From Gloeothece verrucosa PCC 7822 (GTDB taxonomy: Bacteria > Cyanobacteriota > Cyanobacteriia > Cyanobacteriales > Microcystaceae), in assembly GCF_000147335.1 (NCBI RefSeq), contig NC_014501.1, positions 4,704,501-4,768,500 of the forward strand: a stretch of DNA of 64,000 bases, written 5' to 3'. The position numbers and the translations under genes were made by a program. Below are positions 34,031 to 43,754 of this stretch, piece after piece. Each line of letters opens with the position of its first letter. Within the stretch, counting starts at the first letter, position 1. Under the pieces are notes generated by a model. It saw only the letters and a list, made by a program, of their open reading frames with translations, was not told the origin of the DNA and did no database searches.

Positions 34031-35440
34031 TTAACTAGGCAAAGAACTTTGCTGTCTAAACTCAGAAGAGAACTCCAGTTCTTGTCCGTAGGCTTCTTCT
34101 CCATGTTGGGGAATATCCAACCCTTGAACTTCGTCTTCTTCTTTCACCCGCAAATTCATCACCAAACTCAACAGTTTAAGAATGATGAATGTCCCTACAG
34201 CCGCAAAGACATAGGTAGCGAAGACTCCGATAAATTGAGTCACCACTAATCCCGGATTTCCATAAAGCAAACCATCGTTTCCTGCACTATTAACCGCTTT
34301 GCTGGCAAATACGCCAGTTAACAAAGCCCCCACTGTTCCGCCAATTCCGTGAACTGGGTAGGTATCGAGAGAATCATCAAAGCGTAACTTCACTCGGAAA
34401 CTGACAGCAAAGAAACAACAAACGGATGTAATTGAGCCAATTAAAATCGCTCCAATGGGAAAGACATAACCAGCCGCAGGGGTAATTCCCACTAATCCAG
34501 CTAAAAACCCAGTAGCGATGCCTACAGCAGTCGGTTTACCCCGCAAAACCCATTCCAGAATCATCCAGGTTAAACCGGCGGCGGATGTGGCCATAGAAGT
34601 ATTAACAAAAGCAACGGTGGCCAAAGAACCCGAAGCTAAAGCACTACCTCCGTTGAAACCAAACCAGCCAAACCAGAGCAACCCAATCCCTAAAAGCACA
34701 TAGGGGACATTATGAGGAACGTGCGGCTGACTCATAAAATCACGGCGCGAACCGATGACATAAGCCGCCACTACCGCAGAAACACCGGAACTAATATGAA
34801 CGACTGTTCCTCCCGCAAAATCTAAGGCGCCTAAAGCCCCGAGCCAACCTCTACCCCAAACCCAATGAGCTAAGGGAGAATAAATAAAGGTAGACCACAA
34901 TACCAACAACCAGAAATAGGCTTTAAAACTGACGCGCTCAACGATCGCCCCAGAAATCAGAGCCGGGGTGATGATAGCAAACATCATCTGATAAGCCATA
35001 AACAGTTGATGAGGGATAGTAGCCGCATAACCGATGGGATCGGGTTCACCGGCACTCACCCCATTGAGGAATAACCAACCGAATCCCCCTATTAGAGCTT
35101 GTATACCTTGCCCAAAGGTTTGACCCTGAGCCAGTTTAACATCAAAAGCTAGACTATAGCCCCACAAACACCAAGTTACGCCAATCAGGGCCATGGCCAC
35201 TAAACTCATCATCATGGTGTTGAGAACATTGCGCGATCTCACCAATCCCCCATAAAAAAAGGCTAATCCTGGGGTCATCAAAAGAACGAGTGCAGAGGAG
35301 ACTAGCATCCAAGCACTATCCCCTGCATTAATGGGATTGGCGGCGGCAGTTCCTTGAGCTAAAGCCTGACTCATGGGCCAAGCTAACAAGCACAGTAAGG
35401 TAATTAGGGTAACAGATAGAGTTTTTTTGTGAAACATCAC
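34031..35440 (-). CDS. amt: Ammonium transporter (Amt/MEP/Rh family)
   Basis: 469 residues. A signal-like N-terminus (FHKKTLSVTLITLLCLLAWP, cut near ALAQG) precedes eleven hydrophobic segments. Seen: DSAWMLVSSALVLLMTPGLA, FFYGGLVRSRNVL, FAGGTVVHISSGVSA (first conserved pore His region), RFDDSLDTYPVHGIGGTVGA (second pore His) and a polar C-tail. It imports ammonium at the plasma membrane. It lies 25 bp downstream of the SLC13 permease gene on the same strand and may share its transcript. I looked for the NtcA motif GTAN8TAC near its start and found none. Confidence 0.93.
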   Translation of the reverse strand: MMFHKKTLSVTLITLLCLLAWPMSQALAQGTAAANPINAGDSAWMLVSSALVLLMTPGLAFFYGGLVRSRNVLNTMMMSLVAMALIGVTWCLWGYSLAFDVKLAQGQTFGQGIQALIGGFGWLFLNGVSAGEPDPIGYAATIPHQLFMAYQMMFAIITPALISGAIVERVSFKAYFWLLVLWSTFIYSPLAHWVWGRGWLGALGALDFAGGTVVHISSGVSAVVAAYVIGSRRDFMSQPHVPHNVPYVLLGIGLLWFGWFGFNGGSALASGSLATVAFVNTSMATSAAGLTWMILEWVLRGKPTAVGIATGFLAGLVGITPAAGYVFPIGAILIGSITSVCCFFAVSFRVKLRFDDSLDTYPVHGIGGTVGALLTGVFASKAVNSAGNDGLLYGNPGLVVTQFIGVFATYVFAAVGTFIILKLLSLVMNLRVKEEDEVQGLDIPQHGEEAYGQELEFSSEFRQQSSLPS

Positions 35441-35465
35441 TTTTTGTTGTCAATCAATCAGAAAT

Positions 35466-37262
35466 TTAATTATTTAAGCCATAAAGCCAAATAATCAACA
35501 CGGGAGTCGCTATGGTGAGTATAATATTTAGCGGCAATCCTACCCGTGTAAAGTCTAAAAACTTATAACCCCCCGGACCATAAACCATTGTATTCGTTTG
35601 ATAGCCAATTGGTGTTAAGTAGCTATTAGAGGCGGCAAAAGTAACCGCAAACATAAAAGCCATCGGATTAAGGCTTAAGGTTTGAGCGACTTTCACGGCA
35701 ATGGGTATCATCAACACAACGGCAGCATTATTAGACAATATTTCCGTCAAAAAAGACGTAATCAAATAGAAAAATGTTAAAATCCAATATCCACTTAAAT
35801 GTCCTCCTATAGCAACTAATTGATTGGCTAACCATTCGGTTGTTCCCGAATTTTCCATCGCGATTCCCAAGGGAATTAAACCGGCTAAGAGAAAGATAAT
35901 ATCCCAGCGAACAGCCCCATAAATTTCTCCGGGCTTGAGACAACCGGTGATAATCATTAAGAGTACACCGAGCAAACTGCTCACTAAAATCGGTAACCAG
36001 TCGAAGGCAGCTAAAATCACCACTCCTAAAATTATCGCTAAAGCGATCCAGGCTTTGTCTTTCCTAAGATTTTCTATATCTTTCTCTTCTAAAACCAAAA
36101 GTTCTCGGGTGGTATGAAACCCTATAAAGCTTTCTTTAGGACCTTGAACCAACAGTAAGTCGCCAAAGCGAAGAGGCACTTTTCCCAGTCGTTCTCGAAT
36201 TAACTCTTCACCCCTACGTATGGCTAACACAGTGGCGTTGTAGCGTTGTCGGAAGCGTAAATCTTTGAGGGTGGAACCAATAAGACGAGAATTTGATAAA
36301 ATTAACACTTGAGCGACTTTTTCGGCTCCTGTACTGATTTCTTCTTCTACCTCTTCCTGGCTAAATTGCACATCAGCAAAAATCTCAATCCCTCTTTCAT
36401 CTTTAATTTTTAGCAAATTTTCTCGACTTCCTTTAACCAATAAAATGTCTCCCGCCGACAAGACTTTATCGGCTAAAGGTTGAGGAAAGTGGCTATCATC
36501 GTGAATAATTTCTAAAACCGCTAAATCAAATTTTCGCTGAATGCCGCTTTGACGTAGAGTTTGTCCGATTAAACTCGAGCGAGGGGGAATCAAAATTTCA
36601 CTCACATAATCTTCTATCTGATAATCTTGCTCGAGACTCTTGTTACTTGCCGATTTTCGATCAGGTAATAATCGAGGCGCAAAAAAGGCTAAATAGGCCA
36701 ACCCGATCACAAAAGTAATCATTCCTAAAGCACTAAATTGAAATAAGCTAAATTCTCCGTAGCCTAATTGTTTTGAGACTCCACTGGCTAAAATATTGGT
36801 AGAAGTTCCCACTAGGGTAATCATTCCTCCCATAACCGTCACATAAGACAGAGGCATTAACAGTTTAGATACCGATATTTTTCGTTGCTTACACCATTCT
36901 TCTACAATCGGCAAAAAAATAGCTACCACAGCCGTATTATTAATAAACGCTGTAATGGGACCCACAATCATACCCATCACTAAAATTTGCTGAGAAGAGT
37001 TTTTTCCTCCCCATTTCATCAGCAAATCTCGTACTATTTGAATAATTCCTGTGCGTGTTATTCCTGCACTGAGGATAAACATCGCCATAACTGTAATGGT
37101 GGCTGAATTGCCAAAACCTGAAATGCCTTCTTCTGGACTGACTAATTTTAGCAGAATTAGCACAACGGCAACAGACATTGCTGTAAGATCTACCGGTAGC
37201 CATTCTGCGACAAAGGCGATCAAAGCAATAATCAAAACAGCAAGGGTTAAAACAATTTTCAT
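35466..37262 (-). CDS. SLC13-family anion permease with two TrkA-C (RCK_C) domains
   Basis: 598 residues. Two hydrophobic halves (about 1-200 and 405-598) flank a soluble middle. Seen: a duplicated SNT-like transport signature (ITAFINNTAVVAIFLPIVEE; FLTEILSNNAAVVLMIPIAV) and VGTSTNILASG and ASNSYLTPIGYQTNTMVYGP. The middle holds two TrkA-C domains (PRSSLIGQTLRQSGIQRKFD; NSRLIGSTLKDLRFRQRYNA). The family carries sulfate, dicarboxylates or similar anions with Na+; the substrate cannot be told. It is the probable first gene of a two-gene unit with amt. Confidence 0.85.
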   Translation of the reverse strand: MKIVLTLAVLIIALIAFVAEWLPVDLTAMSVAVVLILLKLVSPEEGISGFGNSATITVMAMFILSAGITRTGIIQIVRDLLMKWGGKNSSQQILVMGMIVGPITAFINNTAVVAIFLPIVEEWCKQRKISVSKLLMPLSYVTVMGGMITLVGTSTNILASGVSKQLGYGEFSLFQFSALGMITFVIGLAYLAFFAPRLLPDRKSASNKSLEQDYQIEDYVSEILIPPRSSLIGQTLRQSGIQRKFDLAVLEIIHDDSHFPQPLADKVLSAGDILLVKGSRENLLKIKDERGIEIFADVQFSQEEVEEEISTGAEKVAQVLILSNSRLIGSTLKDLRFRQRYNATVLAIRRGEELIRERLGKVPLRFGDLLLVQGPKESFIGFHTTRELLVLEEKDIENLRKDKAWIALAIILGVVILAAFDWLPILVSSLLGVLLMIITGCLKPGEIYGAVRWDIIFLLAGLIPLGIAMENSGTTEWLANQLVAIGGHLSGYWILTFFYLITSFLTEILSNNAAVVLMIPIAVKVAQTLSLNPMAFMFAVTFAASNSYLTPIGYQTNTMVYGPGGYKFLDFTRVGLPLNIILTIATPVLIIWLYGLNN

Positions 37263-37495
37263 TGAAATTAAAGGTTAGGGGAAGCCTTGAAATAGGGGAT
37301 GGTGGAAAGGGAGGATTAAAACTGATAACAAGTGTTAAATTATACCTGATAAATTTATATTTATTTATTAAGAATTAATTAAATTGTGGGAAACAAGGGG
37401 AACTCGCCTTAAATCATCCTTAAGTTATAACTTTTGCTATAGATTCTGCAAGGATGAACCCGGGTTTAAAGGCGGCTATTCCCCTTGTTAACTCT

Positions 37496-40303
37496 CTACA
37501 AAGGAGAGTTATGTTTATGTTTGTTGAAGTAATTGATGACGAGCTTTTCCATCTCAATCCAAACAAACATCAGAAGGCTAAAACCAAAACAAATGGATAA
37601 TTCGCTTAAACTCAGCGCATGAGTGCCAAAAAAGCTTTGTAAGGGCGGAAAATAAATCAATAGCAGTTGTAAAAAGGTGGTGAGAGTAATGGCTCCTAAA
37701 ACATAAGGATTAGAGAAAGGATTTAATTGCACAGTGAGTTGGGTATCTGATCGAACCGCTAAAGCATGACCCATTTGAGCTAAACAAAGAGTGGTAAAGA
37801 CCATCGTTTTCCAACGTTCGGGATCTCCAGAGGCATGAGCTTGATTATAAGCCCAGATCATCAAACCAATGGTTAAAATCGCAAAAATAATTCCGATTCG
37901 GATCATATAAAATCCTAACCCTCTGGCAAAAATACTCTCCCGAGGACTGAAGGGAGGACGTTTCATGACATTGGGTTCAGCCGGTTCCATCGCTAAAGCG
38001 AGGGCGGGTAAACCATCAGTAACCAGGTTCATCCAAAGAATCTGTAAAGGAGACAAGGGAACACCCCCTAAACCGAGCAACGGCGAAGCCGCAATCACCA
38101 GCACTTCTCCAATATTACTGCCCAAAATGTATTTAATAAAACGGCGAATGTTACTATAGACGACTCTTCCTTCTTCTGTGGCGGCGACAATGGTGGCAAA
38201 GTTATCATCGAGTAAAATCATATCACTGGCTTCTTTGCTCACATCAGTACCGGTAATGCCCATAGCAATACCGATATCAGCTTGTTTGAGGGCAGGTGCA
38301 TCATTTACCCCATCCCCAGTCATCGCCACGAATTTGCCTCGATTTTGCAAGGCTCGAACGATCCGCAGTTTATGTTCTGGAGAAACCCTGGCATAAACGC
38401 TGACCTGTTCGACATTTTCTTCTAATTGCTGTTGATTGAGTTTTTCTAATTCTCTTCCAGTGAGAATCTTCTCTCCGGGTTGGGCAATGCCTAAGTCATA
38501 AGCGATCGCCTGAGCGGTGAGTTGATGGTCGCCAGTAATCATGATCGGGCGAATGCCGGCTTGTCTACAGCGTGCTACGGCTCCTTTGACTTCTTTACGA
38601 GGAGCATCGAGCATTCCCACTAATCCGAGCCAAACTAACTGTTGTTCGGCGATTTCTTCGCTTTCGAGTGAGGGAATTTCTCGGAGGAATCTATAGGAAA
38701 ATCCCAGTACCCGCAACCCTTGCATGGCCATTTGGTCGTTTTGGAAAAGAATCTGTTCTCGTTGTTGTGGGGTTAGCACTTGAGGCTGATCACCGATCAG
38801 AATGTGGCTACAGCGTTCTAAAATCAACTCGGGTGAGCCTTTGGTAAACATGGTATAGGGTTGAGCGCCGTTTTTCAAAGCGGGTAACCCTTCCACTACC
38901 ACTGACATCCGCTTTCGATCAGAAGAGAAAGGAATTTCTCCACACCTCGGCATTTGAGGCGCGATCGCTTCTGAATAAATGCCTCCTTTGGCGGCTAAAG
39001 TCAGTAAAGCGCCTTCTGTGGGGTCTCCTAATATTTCCCATGAGCCTTCTTTTTGTTGTAAGAGAGCGTCATTACACAGCACACAAGCGGTTAATAGGGT
39101 TTGAATTTCTGGGTTTTGAGCGTCATTAACGCCCATTTCGGTGATAAAGTCTCCTAGCGGCGCGTATCCTTCCCCAGTAACTTGAAAGCTGACACTGCCT
39201 GTCTCGACTTTCTGCACCACCATTTTATTTTGAGTTAAGGTGCCGGTTTTATCAGAACAAATGGTAGTCACTGAGCCTAGGGTTTCCACTGCCGGGAGTT
39301 TACGAATTAAAGCATTGCGCCGCACCATACGCTGAGTTCCGATGGCTAAAGTCACGGTTACCACTGCGGGTAAGCCTTCTGGTACCACTGCCACCGCCAT
39401 ACTTAAGGAAACTTCCAACAGTTCCTCGAATAAATCCCATCCGGCTCGCCATACGCCACCGATCACCACCAAGCCAACTAATACTAAAGAACTGCTCACC
39501 AGCACATTTCCCAATTGAGACATTCGTTGTTGCAGGGGAGTGGGTTCAGTTTCAACCGATTGAAGCATGGCGGCAATGTGACCAATTTCTGTGTCCATGC
39601 CGGTTTTGGTGACGAGAACTTTGGCCCTGCCTTGGATGACTTCTGTTCCTTGAAACACAAGATTAATCCGATCACCCAAGGGAGCATCTTCACTTAAGAC
39701 TGTCTCGGCCACTTTATTGACGGCTTCGGCTTCTCCGGTTAAGGCAGATTCTTTGACTTGTAAGTTTTGGGCTTCTAGGAGGCGACCATCTGCGGCAATC
39801 TGGACACCGGCTTCTAGGAGCATAATATCACCCGGCACTAATTCTTTTGCACTAATTTCTATGGTCTTGTCCGAGCGGATGACTCGCACTTTGGGGGAAG
39901 ACAGATTTTTTAGGGCGGCTAAGGCTTTTTCGGCGCGGCTTTCTTGTAAGTAGCCTAAAATTCCATTCAAAATCACAATGGAAAAAATGGCGATCGCATC
40001 TTTGGGAAATGCTCTTGCCTTGAGGTCTAAAACGGCCGACACAACCGCCACAGCAATCAGCATTACCAACATAATGTTAGTAAACTGTTCCCAGAGAATT
40101 TTTAAGGCACTACGACCGCCGGTTTCTTTGAGTTCATTGGGGCCATAATATTGCTGTCGTTGGAGAATTTGCTGTTGAGTTAAGCCTTGTTGTGAATCGG
40201 CTTGAAGCAGTTTTAAAGCTTCTTCCACTGTTTGGGTATGCCAAGGTTGAGCCGCAGTCGGGAAAGAGGGAGCCGATAAAGAAGAGGTGGTGGGAAATGA
40301 CAT
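37496..40303 (-). CDS. P2-type cation ATPase (Ca2+ type, PacL-like)
   Basis: 935 residues, full length. Seen: the N-terminal cation-ATPase domain (PWHTQTVEEALKLLQADSQQ), actuator TGEA, TM4 VAVVPEGLPAVVTV, the phosphorylation site CSDKTGTLTQNK, hinge MTGDGVNDAPALK, and the SERCA-like TM5-TM6 text SNIGEVLVIAASPLLG and LWMNLVTDGLPALALAMEP. This fits Ca2+ efflux from the cytoplasm; Na+ is a less likely alternative. It is a single-gene unit with about 390 bp of non-coding DNA upstream. Regulation not visible. Confidence 0.9.
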   Translation of the reverse strand: MSFPTTSSLSAPSFPTAAQPWHTQTVEEALKLLQADSQQGLTQQQILQRQQYYGPNELKETGGRSALKILWEQFTNIMLVMLIAVAVVSAVLDLKARAFPKDAIAIFSIVILNGILGYLQESRAEKALAALKNLSSPKVRVIRSDKTIEISAKELVPGDIMLLEAGVQIAADGRLLEAQNLQVKESALTGEAEAVNKVAETVLSEDAPLGDRINLVFQGTEVIQGRAKVLVTKTGMDTEIGHIAAMLQSVETEPTPLQQRMSQLGNVLVSSSLVLVGLVVIGGVWRAGWDLFEELLEVSLSMAVAVVPEGLPAVVTVTLAIGTQRMVRRNALIRKLPAVETLGSVTTICSDKTGTLTQNKMVVQKVETGSVSFQVTGEGYAPLGDFITEMGVNDAQNPEIQTLLTACVLCNDALLQQKEGSWEILGDPTEGALLTLAAKGGIYSEAIAPQMPRCGEIPFSSDRKRMSVVVEGLPALKNGAQPYTMFTKGSPELILERCSHILIGDQPQVLTPQQREQILFQNDQMAMQGLRVLGFSYRFLREIPSLESEEIAEQQLVWLGLVGMLDAPRKEVKGAVARCRQAGIRPIMITGDHQLTAQAIAYDLGIAQPGEKILTGRELEKLNQQQLEENVEQVSVYARVSPEHKLRIVRALQNRGKFVAMTGDGVNDAPALKQADIGIAMGITGTDVSKEASDMILLDDNFATIVAATEEGRVVYSNIRRFIKYILGSNIGEVLVIAASPLLGLGGVPLSPLQILWMNLVTDGLPALALAMEPAEPNVMKRPPFSPRESIFARGLGFYMIRIGIIFAILTIGLMIWAYNQAHASGDPERWKTMVFTTLCLAQMGHALAVRSDTQLTVQLNPFSNPYVLGAITLTTFLQLLLIYFPPLQSFFGTHALSLSELSICFGFSLLMFVWIEMEKLVINYFNKHKHNSPL

Positions 40304-40696
40304 ATTTTTTTGAATAAAGTGAGCAGGATTAGCCAGTGTTTAAAGTGATTTAACTAGGAAAATTATCCCTAGGGAAGGAGTGCTATATTTTTTCAATAAT
40401 TTCTGATGATTAAACTCAATAAAAATCATAAACCCATTTCAATACCCTGAGCCAGACTCTGTTGTCTGATCAGGTTAATTTTTGATTTTACCATTGTTGA
40501 TTACCTTGATCTAGTCTCAGGGATCAAGAAATTAGCTTAACCCCTATCCCTGTTCCCTCATTCTGGCAGAAGCAACAGAAAGCGAAAGGCCTATCCGATG
40601 AACCAGCAATTTGTGCTTTTTGATACTAAAATAATTAAAAAATAATTAATATTAATTAACAACGAAAATTTTTCCCGAAAAATCATTAATAGTAAA
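40304..40696. other. 393-bp intergenic region, nothing identified
   Basis: Lies between the starts of the Ca2+ ATPase gene (-) and the end of mreD (-). AT-rich with one modest palindrome. I see no gene, repeat or clear promoter box; the ATPase promoter must be here. Confidence 0.5.
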
Positions 40697-41236
40697 TTAA
40701 TCTAAAGTTTTAATATTTTCCCACCAATTATTAAGAGGATAATAAAGGACTGGAGTCCATAAACTGCTTAGAATAGCTGAGGAAAGGGCTATTTGTTGAT
40801 AATCTAGCCAAATTTCGTCAAGAGGGCGAATACCGGATATAACATACTGAAAGGCCAGTAAAGTTTCAGAGAATAAGCTCATCATGAAAACAATCAGAAC
40901 CACCGACATCAAATCTTCTTTAATATACCGTTGCTTCTGAATTTGGGCTGTGATATAAGCAATTAACACTAAAACCACAACATGGGAAGGATAAGAGGAG
41001 GTGATGCCATCTTGAATCAAGCCTAGGGTTAATCCTGCTACCACAGCCTGAAAAATCGTGCGCTTGACGCTCCAAGCAATCACCCACATCATCAGCCAAT
41101 TGGGGCCAATTCCCAACAACTCCATCCCAGGTAAACGAGTCAGCGAGAAAAAAATGCACAGCAAAATCGAACTAACAATAACAAATCCGTTGAGGATTTG
41201 CCGCGTCTTAGGAGATAAGCGGGCTACTTTAATCAC
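40697..41236 (-). CDS. mreD: Rod shape-determining protein MreD
   Basis: 179 residues with five hydrophobic segments (FVIVSSILLCIFFSL; WLMMWVIAWSV; AVVAGLTLGLIQDGI; VVVLVLIAYITAQI; LMSVVLIVFMMSLFSETLLA). Sequence is weakly conserved, as is usual for MreD; the call rests on topology plus position, one bp after mreC and in an mreB-mreC-mreD order. It is the membrane component of the elongasome that guides lateral wall synthesis. Translational coupling with mreC is likely because the stop and start almost touch. Confidence 0.85.
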   Translation of the reverse strand: MIKVARLSPKTRQILNGFVIVSSILLCIFFSLTRLPGMELLGIGPNWLMMWVIAWSVKRTIFQAVVAGLTLGLIQDGITSSYPSHVVVLVLIAYITAQIQKQRYIKEDLMSVVLIVFMMSLFSETLLAFQYVISGIRPLDEIWLDYQQIALSSAILSSLWTPVLYYPLNNWWENIKTLD

Positions 41237-41237
41237 T

Positions 41238-42002
41238 CTAGTTAAACTCTTCGTGGCTTTTTAGGGGATGAACAATCACCCATTCTAAATTATTAATAGG
41301 GGCAATCAATTCTATTTTGGCTTCAGGGGCAGGGCCGCGACTTTCTAAATTCACAGACTGAACACGACCAATGGGCAACCCAGCAGGAAATAAACGACTG
41401 ACACTGGAGGTAGTCACGGTATCACCCGGACGAACATCAGGAACTTTCTCAAAAAATCGCATAACAGCAATTTTCGACCCTTGTCCTTCAATTAAGCCCA
41501 TAGAGCGGCTGCGACTAATGGTCACCCCTACGCGAGAAGTAGGATTACTGATTAATAACACGCGAGAAGTATGAGGAGTCACTTCACTAATTCTCCCCAC
41601 TAACCCACCAATGCCAGTTACAGCAGCCCCTGTTTCAATTCCATCTCGACTCCCTCGACCTAGGATTAATTGTTGCCACCAATCATCAGAACTTCGTCCA
41701 ATCACAGGAGCGGTGATAGCCGGTTTAGGTTGTGCTTCAAAATACCCTAATAAAGCTTTCAGTTGTTGATTTTGCTGTTCTAATTCCTTAACCCGTTCTT
41801 GCAACTCAGATACACGAGCATCCGTCAGTTGCTGCTGTTTGATTTGAGCAGAATCAGTTTGAAAAGGACGGGTAACGACAGCATATAACTCAAGAATGGC
41901 CGCGCTATGAGTTTGATAAAAAAACCAGCCACTGCCCAAGGCTAATCCTGCTAGGACCATTCGCAAACCCCGTCGAGTCCATCGGCGTCTTACTATGAAC
42001 AT
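41238..42002 (-). CDS. mreC: Rod shape-determining protein MreC
   Basis: 254 residues. One N-terminal TM helix (GLRMVLAGLALGSGWFFYQT) follows a basic start, then a coiled coil (about 60-95, ELQERVKELEQQNQQLKALL) and the beta-rich periplasmic domain with GSRDGIETGAAVTGIGGLVG, ISNPTSRVGVTISRSRSMGL and DTVTTSSVSRLFPAGLPIGR. This is the standard MreC layout; it links MreB to the wall-synthesis enzymes. It starts 40 bp after mreB ends and is part of the mreBCD operon. Confidence 0.92.
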   Translation of the reverse strand: MFIVRRRWTRRGLRMVLAGLALGSGWFFYQTHSAAILELYAVVTRPFQTDSAQIKQQQLTDARVSELQERVKELEQQNQQLKALLGYFEAQPKPAITAPVIGRSSDDWWQQLILGRGSRDGIETGAAVTGIGGLVGRISEVTPHTSRVLLISNPTSRVGVTISRSRSMGLIEGQGSKIAVMRFFEKVPDVRPGDTVTTSSVSRLFPAGLPIGRVQSVNLESRGPAPEAKIELIAPINNLEWVIVHPLKSHEEFN

Positions 42003-42042
42003 ACCGCAATTGACCTATATACCCGTCATCAACTAAAGACAC

Positions 42043-43107
42043 CTAGGCATTGCGAGAAGTTTCTGCCAAGATCCGATCTAAAAGTTTTTGATTTTTTAGC
42101 ACTTCTCCTGTTCCTTTAACGACGCATCTTAAGGGATCTTCAGCAATATGAGTCACAATACCGGTTTCATGACCTATCAGGGTATCCAATCCTCTGAGTA
42201 AGGCTCCGCCACCAGCCAGCATAATGCCTCGGTCGATAATATCAGCCGCTAACTCAGGAGGTGTTCTCTCTAAAGTGCGTTTGACAGCATCAACGATCAC
42301 TGATAGGGGTTCAGCCATACTTTCGCGGATTTCCTCGCCTTTAATGGTTACGGTTCGCGGTAATCCGGACATCAGATGTAAGCCTCTGACTTCCATGACC
42401 GGTTCATCTTGGTTTTGCATCGGATAAGCCGAACCCAGACGAATTTTAATTTCTTCTGCGGTTCTTTCTCCGATTACCAGATTATGAACTTTTTTCATGT
42501 ATTGGATGATGGAATCGGTTAACTCATCGCCGGCTACTCGTACCGATTCACTGAGGACTCTTCCTTGTAAGCTGAGTACCGCCACTTCTGTGGTCCCGCC
42601 TCCAATATCGATGATCATATTACCGGTGGCCTCAGTCACCGGCAGTCCGGCCCCGAGTGCCGCCGCAATTGGCTCATCGATCAATCCGACTTCTCTGGCT
42701 CCGGCTCGGGTGGCGGCTTCCATCACCGCTCGTCGTTCTACTCCAGTAATGCCACTGGGAATACCGATCACCATACGAGGATTTCCCAAGGTACTTCCTT
42801 CATGAGCGCGGCGGATAAACTCTGCCAACATAATTTCGGCGCTGTAGAAATCGGCAATGACCCCATCGCGCAGAGGACGTAAGGCCACCACATTACCCGG
42901 AGTCCGTCCGAGCATTTTTTTAGCCTCTTCACCCACCGCTAGGGGATTCTTGTCTTGGTCTATAGCTACCACGGAGGGTTCTTCTAGAACTATGCCTTTA
43001 TTCGAGACATAAACTAGGGTATTGGCAGTCCCTAGGTCTATACCCATATCTCGTGAGAGAGAAAGAGAAAAGCGACGAAACAAACCCACTTGTTTTACTG
43101 CCCCCAT
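42043..43107 (-). CDS. mreB: Actin-like rod shape protein MreB
   Basis: 354 residues. Seen: the phosphate-1 loop DMGIDLGTANTLVYV, EPSVVAIDQ, phosphate-2 NMIIDIGGGTTEVAVLSL and the adenosine motif IMLAGGGALLRGLDTLI. A short basic/hydrophobic N-terminus (VKQVGLFRRFSLSLSR) could bind the membrane. It polymerises under the membrane and directs cell-wall growth; in cyanobacteria it is needed for shape. It is the first gene of mreBCD and diverges from ssb, with about 275 bp between the two starts. Confidence 0.95.
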   Translation of the reverse strand: MGAVKQVGLFRRFSLSLSRDMGIDLGTANTLVYVSNKGIVLEEPSVVAIDQDKNPLAVGEEAKKMLGRTPGNVVALRPLRDGVIADFYSAEIMLAEFIRRAHEGSTLGNPRMVIGIPSGITGVERRAVMEAATRAGAREVGLIDEPIAAALGAGLPVTEATGNMIIDIGGGTTEVAVLSLQGRVLSESVRVAGDELTDSIIQYMKKVHNLVIGERTAEEIKIRLGSAYPMQNQDEPVMEVRGLHLMSGLPRTVTIKGEEIRESMAEPLSVIVDAVKRTLERTPPELAADIIDRGIMLAGGGALLRGLDTLIGHETGIVTHIAEDPLRCVVKGTGEVLKNQKLLDRILAETSRNA

Positions 43108-43382
43108 TTTGGAAATTGTGCTATTTTTTGACGAAGTAATAATCGCTCCGTCACTCAGTGGCGGATGCTTTCTTACCCCTAGGGAATCGAAGTGGATTTT
43201 ATTATGTTTTTCCTCCTAAGTCTAGTTGGATTAATTAATTTATTGTTATAATTCCCTTATCTCTAAGATAAAGTTATCATTGATTCCCTAGGAAAAGTCA
43301 AATATCTAATTATTTTTACAATAACTTAGTTGGCCTTAAAATAAATGTACTGATGTACTCGATCAAAGAATCAAGTCAAGTT

Positions 43383-43751
43383 ATGAGTCTGAATGTTGTT
43401 CATTTGGTGGGTCGTGTGGGTAGAGACCCAGAAATTAAATTTTTTACCTCGGGGAGTTCTTTATGTACATTAACCTTAGCCGTTAATCGTCCCACCAGTA
43501 AAAGTGATGAGCCGGATTGGTTTAATTTGGAAATTTGGGGGAAAACTGCCGAAGTAGCCGCTAATTATGTGCGGAAAGGCAGTTTAATTGGCGTTAAAGG
43601 CTCATTAAAAATCGAAACCTGGACCGATGCCAATACAGGAGCGAATCGTTCTAAACCAGTGATTCGAGTGGATAAGCTGGATTTATTAGGCTCAAAACGG
43701 GATAATGATCAAAATGCCCTGAGCGGCTATGGTGATGACCCGACCCTGTAG
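43383..43751 (+). CDS. ssb: Single-stranded DNA-binding protein
   Basis: 122 residues from the ATG at 43383 (MSLNVVHLVGRVGRDPEIKF), the usual N-terminus; the frame is open ten codons further up. The OB fold is complete (LCTLTLAVNRPTSKSDEPDW, FNLEIWGKTAEVAANYVRKG, SLIGVKGSLKIETW). The chain ends SGYGDDPTL, without the acidic DDDIPF tip through which many bacterial SSBs recruit partners, so partner binding may be reduced or done by another copy. The glycosyltransferase gene starts 4 bp after the stop. Confidence 0.88.
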   Translation: MSLNVVHLVGRVGRDPEIKFFTSGSSLCTLTLAVNRPTSKSDEPDWFNLEIWGKTAEVAANYVRKGSLIGVKGSLKIETWTDANTGANRSKPVIRVDKLDLLGSKRDNDQNALSGYGDDPTL

Positions 43752-43754
43752 TTT

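Noticed and set aside
35441..35600. NtcA site upstream of amt
   Set aside because: No GTAN8TAC was found in the region examined.
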